A stretch of DNA of 64,000 bases from Lycocorax pyrrhopterus obiensis (lineage: Eukaryota; Chordata; Aves; Passeriformes; Paradisaeidae): contig JACSVZ010000037.1 of NCBI GenBank assembly GCA_014706295.1, positions 4,216,001-4,280,000 of the forward strand, given 5' to 3'. Positions 31,478 to 43,638 of this stretch are shown here, one piece after another. Within the stretch, counting starts at the first letter, position 1; every line of letters begins with the position of its first letter. A model generated the notes under the pieces. The model saw only the letters and a program-made list of their open reading frames with translations, was not told the DNA's origin and did not search any database. A program made the position numbers and the translations under genes.

Positions 31478-34400
31478 CGGGAGCATCCGTGCCCTTTTCC
31501 CTTCCCCGTGCCAGCTCCTCTGTCCCTCAGCCTGCTGGAACACACACCTCTCCCAGCACTTTTTAATTCCTACACAAATCAACCCCTCCTGGCACAGAGT
31601 GGTCACAAACCTCAGACCCACCCCACGGCGAATCCCTCCCCTGCCAGGACAGCCCTGCTCCGCACAGCTCACGCTGCAAGGCCAGGGCCAGCTGGCACTG
31701 GCACGTTTAGGGTGTCCCACACCCCCAAAGCCTTCACCGAGCACTTTATTGCCACAAGAGCATTAAAAGCATCACCTCCACCTTAAAGAGCAATTCCAAG
31801 CACATCACTGAGGGACGGGACACACGCTGGAATTCAGGGGCCACAGTGACATTTCACATTCCTCAAGGAAACCCTTCCGAAAGCAGGAAAACAAATTCCT
31901 TTAATGAATTATCTTCAGCAGCTCACGAAGCATAACAATGTGTCTTTGGAGGCTGAGCAGACACAAGAAATCTGACAGTGCTCAAGTACCCCCAAATGAC
32001 CAGAGAGAAAATTTCGACTTCAATAATCCTAAAGGTCAGAAGCATTATTAAACATGACAGATGCTCTCACTATTCAACACCAGAGGACATGGCTAAATTT
32101 ATTCTAACTCCATTTTCTCTTGCTACATAAAACGCAGCTAATGTACAATTTGATACTTTTTTTTCCCTAAAAGCTAGAGATAACATTTTTTTTCTCCATA
32201 TTTTCCAGCTGGCACATTATGATTTATTTAGCACTCAATTATCTCAGCACAGGTGTAGGAAACAGGTTTACTTGGGGTAAGGAGGAGGAAACAAGGCAGA
32301 AGAAAGGCAAAATAAAAAGCCAAAGGTGGTGAAGACCTCGCTGCCAGGACAAAGGGCTTAACGAAATTATAAATATGGGCAAGTCAAATATACAGGGGGT
32401 GTTAATGAATCCTATGGCTCCTGAATCTACATCCAATCCGTTGCCACTGAAGATGTTCTTATCTAGCACTTATCAGCCACGGGTCTCTGCAGATAACACA
32501 GCATGGGGAAAGCAATCCAGACCGTACCCACAGCTCCCGGTGTATTCCTGTTTTCCCCGTTTGCCCAGCACCTGACTCACACTCAACACTCACACCGGGG
32601 CTGGCTCTTCTGGGGATGAAATTTGTACCAACTGTGCTTCCTGCCCTCTTCCTTATAAAATTAGGAGAAACACGACAAAAACAGCAATTCTGCCAGAGGC
32701 GCGTGGGATTTCCCACCCAGCCCCACTCCCGTCCCCCTGCGACTCCTCGAACCCTCTGTGCTGCTTGCCCGGAGCTGCTGCGCACACAAAGCAGCTCTGC
32801 AGAGAACGGGAGCAGCTGCTGATGTGACAGGGGCTGACACGCAGAGCCAGCTCGGACCGGGCTGCTGCTCTGCCCTCCCCACGCAGGGCGCGCTCGGGGC
32901 AGCAGGGGATGCTCCACAGCCCTGCAGCCCAGGGAAAGAGCCCAGGAGCCTTTCCTGGGGGAGAATCATCCCCAGCAGCCTCCAGACAGCCCCCGGTGCT
33001 CCTGTGCCAACAAGCCAGCCACGAACATTCCAACTGCTGAATGCCAAGTGGGGCAAAAACAAACAGGGCACTCACATTAAAAAGAAAACAAAAATCAAAA
33101 CAAACCCCCTGTGGACTACTCTGTGGGAGGGTTTCCTTTGTTTTGGCACTTTGTTTGTTTGTTTGGGGGTTTTTTTACGTAGCCCCTAAGTTGTAAGGCC
33201 TGGATTCCAATTGCAAAGATCCAGGCCATATGGAAGAAATGGAGGCAGAGCTGGATTCGAGCCCTAAAAAACACACACAACATACACATAGCCTTAACTT
33301 CCAGCTGTTTAATCCTCACTCTGAACAATGCTGCCATCTGCTTCAAACCTCCCAGTATGAACACTCTCGCCCTCTCCAGAAGACTGTGATGAAATGGTGA
33401 CATAACATTGCAGCTCTGTAGAAATTCATCCAGTTGCATTGGTGCATTACACTATCAAGGCTACTCAGAAAAACAAACCCAAAATCCCACAAAAATGTTA
33501 AACATCCACTAATCGTTAAAAATAATGGCACTGATGAAACGACAGATCCCAGCCAGGTCTGAATACAGCATCTCCACACAGCCCTGAGCACTGTGGGAAT
33601 GCAAAATACGCTGGTTTGGCTGCCTCAGAACGGATGGCTCCTGCTCCTGCCTCCCTTCAGGAGACGTACAACAAAATAAAAAGAATGTTGCTCTATATTT
33701 CAGCCGAGTCCAGTGAAACTCCAGTACCCATAAATCCACAGAGCAGCCTCATGCCTCTTCCCTCAATTCTGAGCCCTCACCTGAGAGACACTGCAAATCC
33801 CCCGCTATTAACAGCCTGAAAGCAGCACTTAGAGAACAGTCTGCCATACAGAAAGAATTTATTTTTACACAGATGTGACAAGCCCAAACCTCACCGAGCA
33901 GCACAGCTTAGTATCTGTGTAAGAATTCAAAGTGGCATCTGGGTAATAGCAACCAAAAAAAAAAAATACACAGAGAAGCATTGTAAAAAGGAGGGGAATT
34001 ATCAAAATGGATTCATATGCATCTGGAATTATTTTAATACAAAATGCCCAGCAAATCTCCCTGCACTGCTGACAAATCACCAGCTGAGGTAAATCCCAGA
34101 TAATGAAACATTGTAAGGAAGGCTCTATTTAATAATTTAGCCCCTGTCAAGGAGTTTGTATTGATTCTTGTTTTCAGCACAGGGAGAGAATGTTATCTGC
34201 AGCCTTACGGCTCAGTGACAGCATCAGTGGATTTAATCACTGTGCAGCTCCTGCCATGCAATCCTTAAACTGTCACCTCTGATTCTCCATCATTGCTGCC
34301 ACTTCCTTCAAAGCCCTGCACCCACATTCTCACACTAATCTCCCACCCCACACGTGCCCCACTGTAATCACAGCAGCACTTCAATCTGCTGCACATTAGA

Positions 34401-34560
34401 CATAAAAGCCAATCTCATTTGCAGGCTAAATTTTTTATTTTAAATAATTCAGTGCTCCTTCAAACGTCTCATTCATCTGGCTCTTATTAGCAAGGCTGCT
34501 CTGTCCCTTAATGGCAAACTGAGCTGTGCTGAGGCAGAACTGAGCAGCACTTCCAGAACC

Positions 34561-34668
34561 ATGGAATCAGCCTGGTTTGGGTTGGAAGGACCTTAAAGTC
34601 CATCCAGTTCCACCCCTGCCATGGGCAGGGACCTTCCACTACTCCAGGCTCTGTCCAACCTGGCCTTA
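34561..34668 (-). mobile_element. CR1 LINE 3' fragment
   Basis: The plus strand reads GGTTTGGGTTGGAAGGACCT, then TAAAGTCCATCCAGTTCCAC, CCCTGCCATGGGCAGGGACC and CCAACCTGGCCTT. This is the reverse complement of the CR1 3' end. It is 5'-truncated and sits in the 23-kb RERE intron on the minus strand. Confidence 0.92.
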
Positions 34669-37600
34669 AAAAGGTTTAGCAATGATTTAGAGGAAGAAGA
34701 AAATCTTTTTGCCTTTTCTTGGCTGTAGAAAGAGAGATGAATCTGGAGAAGCAGGGGAAAAAATCTATATTAATCAGCATTTTTTCCACACCAAAAAGGA
34801 AAGGTCACGCTGCCTCGGAACTGGCCAGGAAAAATCTGCCACAAATTAATTCAGCTGCAGTTCAGGAACAGAACATCAATTCATCTGCAAACAGAATGAG
34901 GCTTTTAAATACATAAATGCTTGTGGCTACAGAAACCTCACCCAGATATTTGCATGCAAAAACCCCAGCTCCTGTAACAGTGCAGAGAATAACAGATGTA
35001 AATTTAACATGTTTGCTAAAATGCAAGGCCATATGCAGGAGGAATGCAAAGGAGAGGAAGCATGAACTGCACAGTTTAGAAAAACAAATTTCCTTTGATT
35101 TTTCCTCCCTTATTCCAGGTGAGATGCAATACTTTCCATTTTATAATCCTTTGGATCAGAGCAAAGCGATCCCAGAGGCCCACGCAGCCAAGGTCATCAT
35201 ACACAGATTTTCTATTACAGGGCACTAGCAGCATTTCACAACTGTCTTTTTATGCACTTCTGCCTTTCCATCCAGACTATAAATTGTTACAAGGCCCTGG
35301 GGCAATCCAGCTGTACACTCCATTCAAATCAGGCTTCAAGGAGAAAGCTCCACAGTCAAGATGCTTCAATCAAGTAAACACACAGGCACAAAGGGCAACT
35401 GCATCACAATTAATAATGTTTTCTTTTGTATGGCAAATTCAGCGTTTTTCTGGTTTAAAGTTTCCCTCTGATGCTCCGATTCAGAGTGTGGCCATTAGCA
35501 TTTTAAATGTGACATCAAATTAAGTCAGGATATGAGAAAGCACAAACATGCTGCTGAAATCCATCTGCTGGTCGGGTTCTCGGTCCCTCTGGAGCACAGG
35601 AAAACCTTAAAAAGGCAGTTTGGACTTATTTATCCAAGCTGGAGATTGGTACCAGGAAAGGTCTCAGTGCCAGGAGCAGAGGGCAGTTTGCAGGCTCACT
35701 GTGCTTGTGTAAATGAGCTGGTCTCACGCTCGCACAGAGCCTGGCTGCAGCAGCTGGGGTTCCTCTGGCTGTCACTGCTCACCCCGAGGCTCTGCTTCCT
35801 CCTTTGCTCCACTTCTCCCTTCGCCTCCACTTGCTGTCCCAGAGAAAACACAAATCACCTTCTTGGGTGAGAGTTCCACTGTGTCTCTCCTTCTGCAAGT
35901 GTCTTCTTTCCCCATCAGTCAGGAGCTGAGCTGGAGCTGCCTGGGTTTCAGCAGATTAATCACGGGTGATGCTCCAGGACCACATTTTCAAACCAGCACA
36001 ATCTTCCCTGGGTTGAGCTCAGACTCAGGTAAGTCCCAGCTCGTGCTTTGTGCCTCTCTCCCAAACACCAACATTCAGCCAACTTCTTCCACTTCTGATC
36101 TCTGCATGCAGATAAACCCTTTCCCACAGACAGCTCTGCACTACTTCTGATATTTAAATTGAGCCTTAATCAAAGCTGGATACGCATGGGTTTAGATGCA
36201 CTACATAATTAATGTATTCCTATCTGAAATGTAATTACTACTGTTGCATCATACATTTGAGCCAACAGCTGGCTATTTAAGGTGAGGAACACACTTTTGC
36301 TGGGATAAAACAATCTTGTCACCGACGCTGCAGGGTTTTTTTGCTCACAACCACTCCTGAGGAGGCAGCGTCACCAGGGACATCCCCAGAGCTTGGGACA
36401 AAGTTCCCCTGTCCGAGCTCTCTGCAGAGAGAGCTTCGCTGAGATTCTGATGGATTCACAAGGATATTCCTGTTGGATTTCCCATCACATCACGTCAGAG
36501 CTCTCCCTAAAGCAGGTTTAATTTATATAACTGGGGGGTGTGGGGTCATAAAATGTCCCTTAACCCACTGGGTGCACACGGGAACTGAATTTCTGCACAT
36601 TTACCGGATTTTCTCACACAAGTCACTCAGCTAAGTTTTAATCGTGTGTTTTCATCAGCCAGAAGTAATCACAATCAACATTTTAATTAAGATAAAGAGA
36701 ATGGATGGAATTTTAGGACTTGTTAACCATAAACATAGAGATAAAAGGAAATTTCACTGTTTATAATTCTTTTTATTACGATCAGTGTAAGGCTTAAACT
36801 ACAAAAGAAAACCATTAAATACTACTATTTAATAAAAAAACCCTTCAGCTCTGAAGCCATACCCTCAGCCAGAAGAAAATACAAATCTGTTTCTTCAAAT
36901 GGCCTGATCTGAAAAGAAATTCAGTGAGAATTTCCACTTTCAAAACACGGCACTCTTCAATTAAAAGAGGATTTTTTAAAAAGGAGTTGTTTCCTTTTTG
37001 GGGGCGGTGGGTGGAACGAAGCAGCAGAAAGTGCTGGTGTGTGAATGATAAACAGGACTGGCTGGGCAGATCCTTTGCTATTTCCTCCAGAAATTCCAGA
37101 TACCATTCTTGTGCCAGAAACTCAGGAGATCAAAGTGATTTTGGCCAGGTTTGATTAATTCTTAGCAGAGCTCAGGCTGCAGCTCAGAGCCCACAATAAC
37201 AGGATAAGCAACTGCAGCCAGGCTCGCTGCTGAAGGACATGGAATGAGTGAAGATAGGATCAATCCTGGAAAAATTAACACTGAGGGGAGTGAAGGAACA
37301 TTTGATTCCCAGCTCCTCGTTTCAGAGCTGTGGAAGTTCAGAACTGCAGGGCTGCAGACAATTCCCAGTTCACTTCCCCTCCTCTGCCAACCAAAACACG
37401 GCTCAGTCATCCCTGCTCTGCTGGCTGTGCTTTGATCAAGGTATTTGTAGCACCAAAGAGTATTTAAGGAATACTTCGTCAAGCCTGGAGATTTTTAAAA
37501 TGTTTGACTCGTGCCAAATTAAAATGAACGAGAAGTATGCTTCCCTAACTTCCTGATGAATAGGAAATGTGTATTTCTGACAGCAGCAGGCTGCTGTGGG

Positions 37601-40600
37601 AACAACTGTGTTGTTAAAAATGCACTGGTGCTATTGCAGAATGAAGGGGAAAGCAGCAGATTGACATCCAGGAGACAACTCCTGATGTAAACAACCTGAA
37701 CGTTTTCTCGCAGAAAAATATAATCAGAGAAAGTTATGTTTTTTTAATGCACCGAAGCATTAACTGCTTCCATTTTATTGACTTGCCTGTGTAATTTAAA
37801 CCCCAAGCTGTAAGACTGTTCTGGAACAAAAAAATCCACAGTAAGCAAAGCCTGAATCCCATGTTAATGATCCCACTTTTACCATTCTGTGAAACACCAT
37901 TTTCCTCCTTCTTAAAGCTGTTCAACAGTCAATGCCAAGAAAGTATTAAAGCCACATTACTCTGCCCTTTTACAGGCTTCATCCACCTTCCAGCTTCCCA
38001 ACTGTACTTTGCTGTTTCCTTTTTTTAAAAACAACGTTTCTAAAGTAACTGACATTGCAAGCTGGAGAGCACAGGCTTAAACTGGGGAAGGAAGCACTCC
38101 CCAAGGGAAAAACAAGGTTAGAAAAGTTGCTTTAAAGCCAATCATGACCTTGCATAATCCAGATTTCCAGATCACTTGAACCCAAGCACCGGCTCAGCTG
38201 CCCCGACACGGGAGGGAGAGCAAATATTGAGTATCAGCAATGAAGGAGAAGGAGCTGATAACCAATAAAAACACGTAAGGCAATAAAGCAAACTCAGATT
38301 TAATCATTGCTTCACCACAGTTTGTTCCTAACCAAAGTCCTTAAGAATAATCTGGTCTTGAATCCTGAAAGAGGATAGTATTAACTCAGAGAAAATGAAT
38401 TAGCACCAAAAAGAGATTAATGAAATGTTCAGGGACACAGACAGCACAAAATAACCCAATCAATAGGGAAAAAATCATCTAGTACCTTTTTTTTTTAAAA
38501 TACAGACAACTATCTCATACTCTTCTGAGAAACAACAGCAATTTCACTTTTAAAATGTTTAAAGTTCAATAATTCAAACTGGTGAAGTGAAGCAAACAAA
38601 GAAAAGCATTTATGGATATCACACCTTCTCACCTGACCTGCCACCCCATCATTTTCCATGAGGAGAAGAAAAAGAAGCTGCACTTTTAACAGCCAACATT
38701 CACAAATATTTCAGTATTTGAGGGCAAAAATAAACCAGTGGATTCCCAAAGAACTCCTCAAAGTTCTGCAAAATTCCAACCAAAACCAAAACCATCAACA
38801 CCAACAAAACAGCACGAGAGCTACTGGAACATTATTCTGTGTTTTTACGTCTGTGATTCCTCCCTTCCCAACAGAGCTGCCCCGAGGGAACACCTGAAGC
38901 ACTGGGGAGGAGCAGGTACCCCCAGCGATCCAGGTGCAGCAGGGGCATCCTGCTTTTCCAGCGGGAGCAAACTCAGAGGTGGAACAAACCCAGGGGCTGA
39001 GCAAGCCCACGCTGCACAACATTCCACTGCAGAGAAAAGCGATGTTCCCTTCAAGCACCACACATCCCTCTCCCTTTGGAGAACACGTCTGCCTTCCTGC
39101 CATGTCATTTTTATTTAAGCAACTTGTCTCTGTAGGCAGCTGGGGGAAAAAAATATCCTTCTCTGAGCACGACAGGACGCACAGGGATCATTCTCCATCA
39201 CCATCTCTCAGCCCTTTCCCACCGAGTGCTGCTGTTCCCCCTCGGCATAGATGGGCTCCCTCAGCAGGTATGGGGACAGCAGCAGTGTTCTGGGAGGCTC
39301 ACACAGGTCTGAAATCCACCTTTTTCCAAGTGGTTTTGCAGCTGCAGGAGCAGTCAGTGCATTTCTCAACCCACATGGCAGAGCAGTTCTCCCGTCACCC
39401 CCTGAGTGCTGCTGTTCTTTAGCTCCTTCCCCAAAAACACCTGAGACCACCAGCACCTTGCTGGAAGTGATTTTGAGGGATGTCATTGATCCTGCAGTGA
39501 AAGCCACGTCCAGGAAGTTCTGGAGCAATGGCAGAGCAGAAAGGGCACAACAATTAAAGTGCCCTTCTTGCTGACAGCTTCCCTAAAACATCAATCATAT
39601 TTCACTTCTCAATTCCACAAAGGTACTTCCATGAATCCCTGAAAGCCTGAAGGGATCTGGGACCACAAAAATGGTAAAGACAAGAGGATAAAACGTTATC
39701 CAGGCAGTTTCCAACGCAGTTAACCTGGACTGATCAAAGCACTGAACAGCTCCTCACATGGCCTCCCTTAAGGCACCCAGAGAGCTCCTCCAGCTGCCCT
39801 CGGTGCTGGGAACCACATCTGCTGCTCCGCCTGCCCTGCTCAGCTCTTCCCAACAACAACCACAGCTCAGAGGGAAGGACCAACCTCTGCCTCACGTGAG
39901 GCCACACAGCAGCAAAGTGCAGGGTGGCAACAGGGACGTTTCACAGAGAAAGCAGCAGCGAGCAAAGCTTCCTCACGAGGACCTGATGGCCGTGGGTGAA
40001 GTGCAGTTGTTCTTCAGGAAAGGAAAAGAGCTGCTCCTCTCATACGATTTTTAATAGGACTGATTCATCTTAATGTCAAGAGAAAGCTGTGATGGGAGGA
40101 TAAACTAATGCATCACAGCACAGCACTTCACCTGCCAGAACTGCTGAGCTACAGAGAGCAGGCAGAGCAAAACAATTGCTGCTTTCTCCAAGTCACAATG
40201 TTGAGACACTGGAGTACAAAGCTGCTCTGAAGTGATATTTAACACCTGCTTCTGCAGCAGTGGGACTTCATCAGGCTGTGAGTGATCTGGAATGCTAAAC
40301 CAGACAAACTGCCAGACTTCTCAGAACCAGTTTCTAGTTCAGCAATAAATGTAAAATCATCCAATTGTGATTTCAGATCTTACTGGAAAAAGCAAGATAA
40401 ACCTGAGTTTCCTGTAAGAATGAAACTGAGTGGGACTTTAGTCCCACCCCAGAATGACCCTCAGCACCTCTCCCCCTGCAGGATGATGCACGTGTGGTTC
40501 ACAGCATTGGCTGTGTCATGTTTAACTCCCTCTCATTTTTTTAAAATATAAGTTACGTTCTTGTTTTTATCAGTAAAACACCCCCATCAACTCCTGCACC

Positions 40601-41518
40601 CAGACTGCACCTAGAACCAGGGGAAGCATAAGGTAAGGCTCACACACTCAGCCAAAAACTTTTATTTTGTGACAACCAACATGATAATGTATTTAATTAG
40701 TAGGCGACATTTCAAAGCTGTTGACTTTAACTTCCTGCTTCACTTGACATATTTAGCTGAAGGCAAAACAAGGCTGTTTTCCTGTTGGTATCTCGCACTA
40801 GAAGAGAAATCAAGTGTCCTTTCCACTGCTCATCTTCCCTTTCCCCCAACAGGAAAATCAACAGCCACGCACACACTGGGGATTTATTTTTGCTGGTATA
40901 ATCGGCATCAAGAGGTTTTTGGTTTTGTCGTTTGTACAAGTTCCTTTTATGCTTTATGTCAGTAAGAAAAATAAAATTAACAGAGAAATTCGAGAACTCT
41001 GAGCAGGCAAAAGTAAACACAGAACAGAAACACTGTTTCCACGTCAAAAATTATGCAAAATTGCCAGCAGCCCTCCTGCCAAGTCCTTTGCTGTTGAAAA
41101 CATGAGTGAAGAGAAACCACTCCAAAAACATCTAAAGGTACTAAAGCTGCAATATACTTCCCACATCTTGCAAAGAGCTTAAACGTGTGGTCCAGTCCAA
41201 GCTGACGAGAGCCTTCAGCTTTTGTTCATCTCCTGAGCAATTAATGCAACTCAGCAGGAACCTACTGCCCAGAACCATCCCACTGTAACTCCAGTGGGAC
41301 CCAAAAGCACCTGCTCATGGGCAGGAGGGGCCCAGCTGGGGCTTAACCCATTGCCAGAACCTGCCAGCTACAAATCCAGTGACTCCCTAAAAAACAGGGG
41401 GAGGAAGAAGGGGAGGAAAGAGAGAAGCAGCCCACAAGTGCCAAGCACCACCAGGGACATCAGCACTGAGGAAAATCTCGGTGCTCTCCTGTAGCTCACA
41501 GGATAACCCGAAAAGCTG

Positions 41519-41600
41519 GGAAGGAAGGAAGGAAGGAAGGAAGGAAGGAAGGAAGGAAGGAAGGAAGGAAGGAAGGAAGGAAGGAAGGAAGGAAGGAAGG
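41519..41600. repeat. (GGAA)n microsatellite, about 20 uninterrupted units
   Basis: A perfect run of GGAA covers 82 bp with no interruption. Such arrays are length-variable, and each unit is the core recognised by ETS-family transcription factors. It lies about 770 bp downstream, in RERE orientation, of coding exon 2. Confidence 0.98.
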
Positions 41601-42365
41601 TTTGCTCTGACAGCAGCAGCCTGTGCTGATCTATGTCTGTAGACAGTGCATTGATAAGGAGAGCTTATTATGCACTGGGAGCTTCAATAAAGCAATAACA
41701 ACCAGCAGGACGAGCAGCAGTAACAAACTCCCAGAATTTCCCAAATCTCCTGCTCGCAGAGCTCTGCCAGGTCCCAAAGCAGCCCCTGAGCCCTGCCCTG
41801 AGCCGGCAGCAGCTCCTGCTCCTGCAGGTGGGAGGAACAGACGGAACCTCCTGAGAGGGCAGGGTCAGACAGAAAGCACAGCTCTGATTTGCTCTCACAC
41901 AGGTCCCTGACTTTCCATTGTTAAAGAATGAAGTGCTAAGGGGTTCTCAAACGTTATTTTCTATTTCTCCTGATTAAACTGGTCACCTTGGTCTGGTGTC
42001 AGCTGAGATGAAGAGGCTGCCACAAGCCAGTCCTCATCCCAGAGCTGTGCTGGAGAAGGCCAGAGGCACAGCCAAATTTAACTCCCCAGGAAACATTTAA
42101 CTTCCTGAGCCACAATTTCCTGAAAACACTCAACTCAAAGTTCATGTTTCTGTTCAGCTAAAAACGACAGGGATCACAGTTTGAACTCCCCCAGTGAACT
42201 GAGGCTGCACCAAAGACAGAGCTGTGGTTTAATAAAAACCAGCTCCTGTTTCAGAGGGTGAAGATTCACTCACAAGGAGCTACAGGAAAGGATCCAGGCT
42301 AAGAAATATCACCCCCTCTAGAGACTGGGGCAGGGGAAAGGAGGAGATGTGAAAATGTTCCTTAC

Positions 42366-42436
42366 CAGTTTGAAGTCTTGAATGCTGCAGATGAAATAGG
42401 GCGTGTTCGGCCGGCGACTTTCGATATAAACGCAAT
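42366..42436 (-). CDS. RERE: RERE coding exon 2 (BAH domain)
   Basis: This 71-nt exon completes Asp111 and encodes up to Leu134. Its product reads [19 protein letters not shown] and then QDFKL, the first beta strands of the BAH (bromo-adjacent homology) domain. BAH domains bind nucleosomes or partner proteins. The acceptor is TTTTTAAAG just upstream on the minus strand, and the donor is GTAAG (plus-strand complement 42361-42365). The exon enters in phase 1 and leaves in phase 0. Joined to the next exon I can recognise, the protein reads QDFKL-SKRDH. Mammalian RERE, as I recall it, has about 42 more residues (beginning VHNSQACC) between these two segments. No equivalent was found in the following 23-kb intron. 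Confidence 0.96.
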
Positions 42437-43622
42437 CTTTAAAAACACAAGATTTTAAAATAATGGGCATTAACTTCTGTGCCTCCAAGAAAGAACATAA
42501 AAACAGGATAAATTCAAATACAGCTTAAACTTTGAAAGAACCACCATTTCATTTGCATAATGTGTAATTTATTCTGAGTGTGATCTAAAAATAGGAACTA
42601 TTTATGATGATAAATAAGGGAATTAACTGCATAAAAATTAACTTTGATTTGAATAGACATTTTGCTAGAAAAACAAAAAGAAAGCAATTTAAAGACCACC
42701 TTGGACTGAGTCAATAACAATGACCAGGTCACAGCCTACAAACCAGACCAAAATAAGAGAGGAAAGTAATCAGATTTTTCGTGGTCAGCTTGCCATTAAG
42801 AACCGAGCACTAACATATTTTCTCCTCTAATTGTGAAGAAAACCAAGGCAACCAATCATAGGTGAAACACAGCAAACTTAAATTAGATTTACCTCAGGGA
42901 AGGCCTGGGCTTTCTCGAATTACATTTGACAAGACAGAAACACGGTAATTATTTTTGTTTGCTTTTGACAACTGGGCTCTCCAAGGCTGCTGTAACATAA
43001 GGTCTGTTGTATTCAAAACAGTCTTGGCAATAACTACAACAAAAGCGGTGCCCTCGGAATGAAAACACTGCACGGATGGGAGAGAAGTGCCTGATTAATG
43101 ATCCTGACCTTGGAACTCAGCAAACTCACACACAGCTTGCTAAACAGGAAGATGCCAGCCCCAAAGCCAAGCAAATATTTAAAGGACAGTCCTTGTGTCC
43201 CCTCCTCTCACACACAGATAAGGAACTGCTGCTCAAAACACAGCAGAGACAAAAAACACCACTGTCCTAGGAGGGATTTTCCATGAACCTTTTTGTATTT
43301 CTACCAAAAACCTCCAAAATCTCAGAGTTTCGTAAGACACATTTCAGAGCACAGTTTGATTCAATCCGGTTTATTTGGAAGCTCCAGCAATTTCAGCACA
43401 CCCAAGTATTCCTGCACCCCCGGTTATCCCAGATTTCCTTGGCTAATCATTGCACTCAGGCAGGCCTGCACTCCTTCCATCAGCTGCTCAGGGTCCCAGC
43501 TGAATCATCCATTTACATCCTGTTCCAGCACTCAGCTGCAGGAACTCTTTCAGATTCCCTGGGGAATGTGTGTGAAAAGCTGCGAGATTTCAGAGACAGA
43601 AAACACCACAACTTGCAAGATC

Positions 43623-43638
43623 TTTTTTTTTTTTTTTT
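43623..43638. repeat. Poly-T run (16 T)
   Basis: An uninterrupted run of 16 thymines in the intron between coding exons 1 and 2. No retrocopy was seen to its right on the minus strand. Confidence 0.95.

Noticed and set aside
31159..31744. Overlapping minus-strand open frames with a 17-residue repeat
   Set aside because: They come from the 51-bp minisatellite, are open in more than one frame, and have no splice or start context. Kept only as a finding about the repeat.
38795..39108. Cys/Pro-rich minus-strand frames considered as the missing RERE cassette
   Set aside because: No match to the expected VHNSQACC or PQHLSEAG segments, and no fitting acceptor-donor pair in phase 0.
41668..41898. 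Another Cys/Arg-rich minus-strand frame considered as the missing RERE cassette
   Set aside because: The similarity is only in composition. The residue order does not match.
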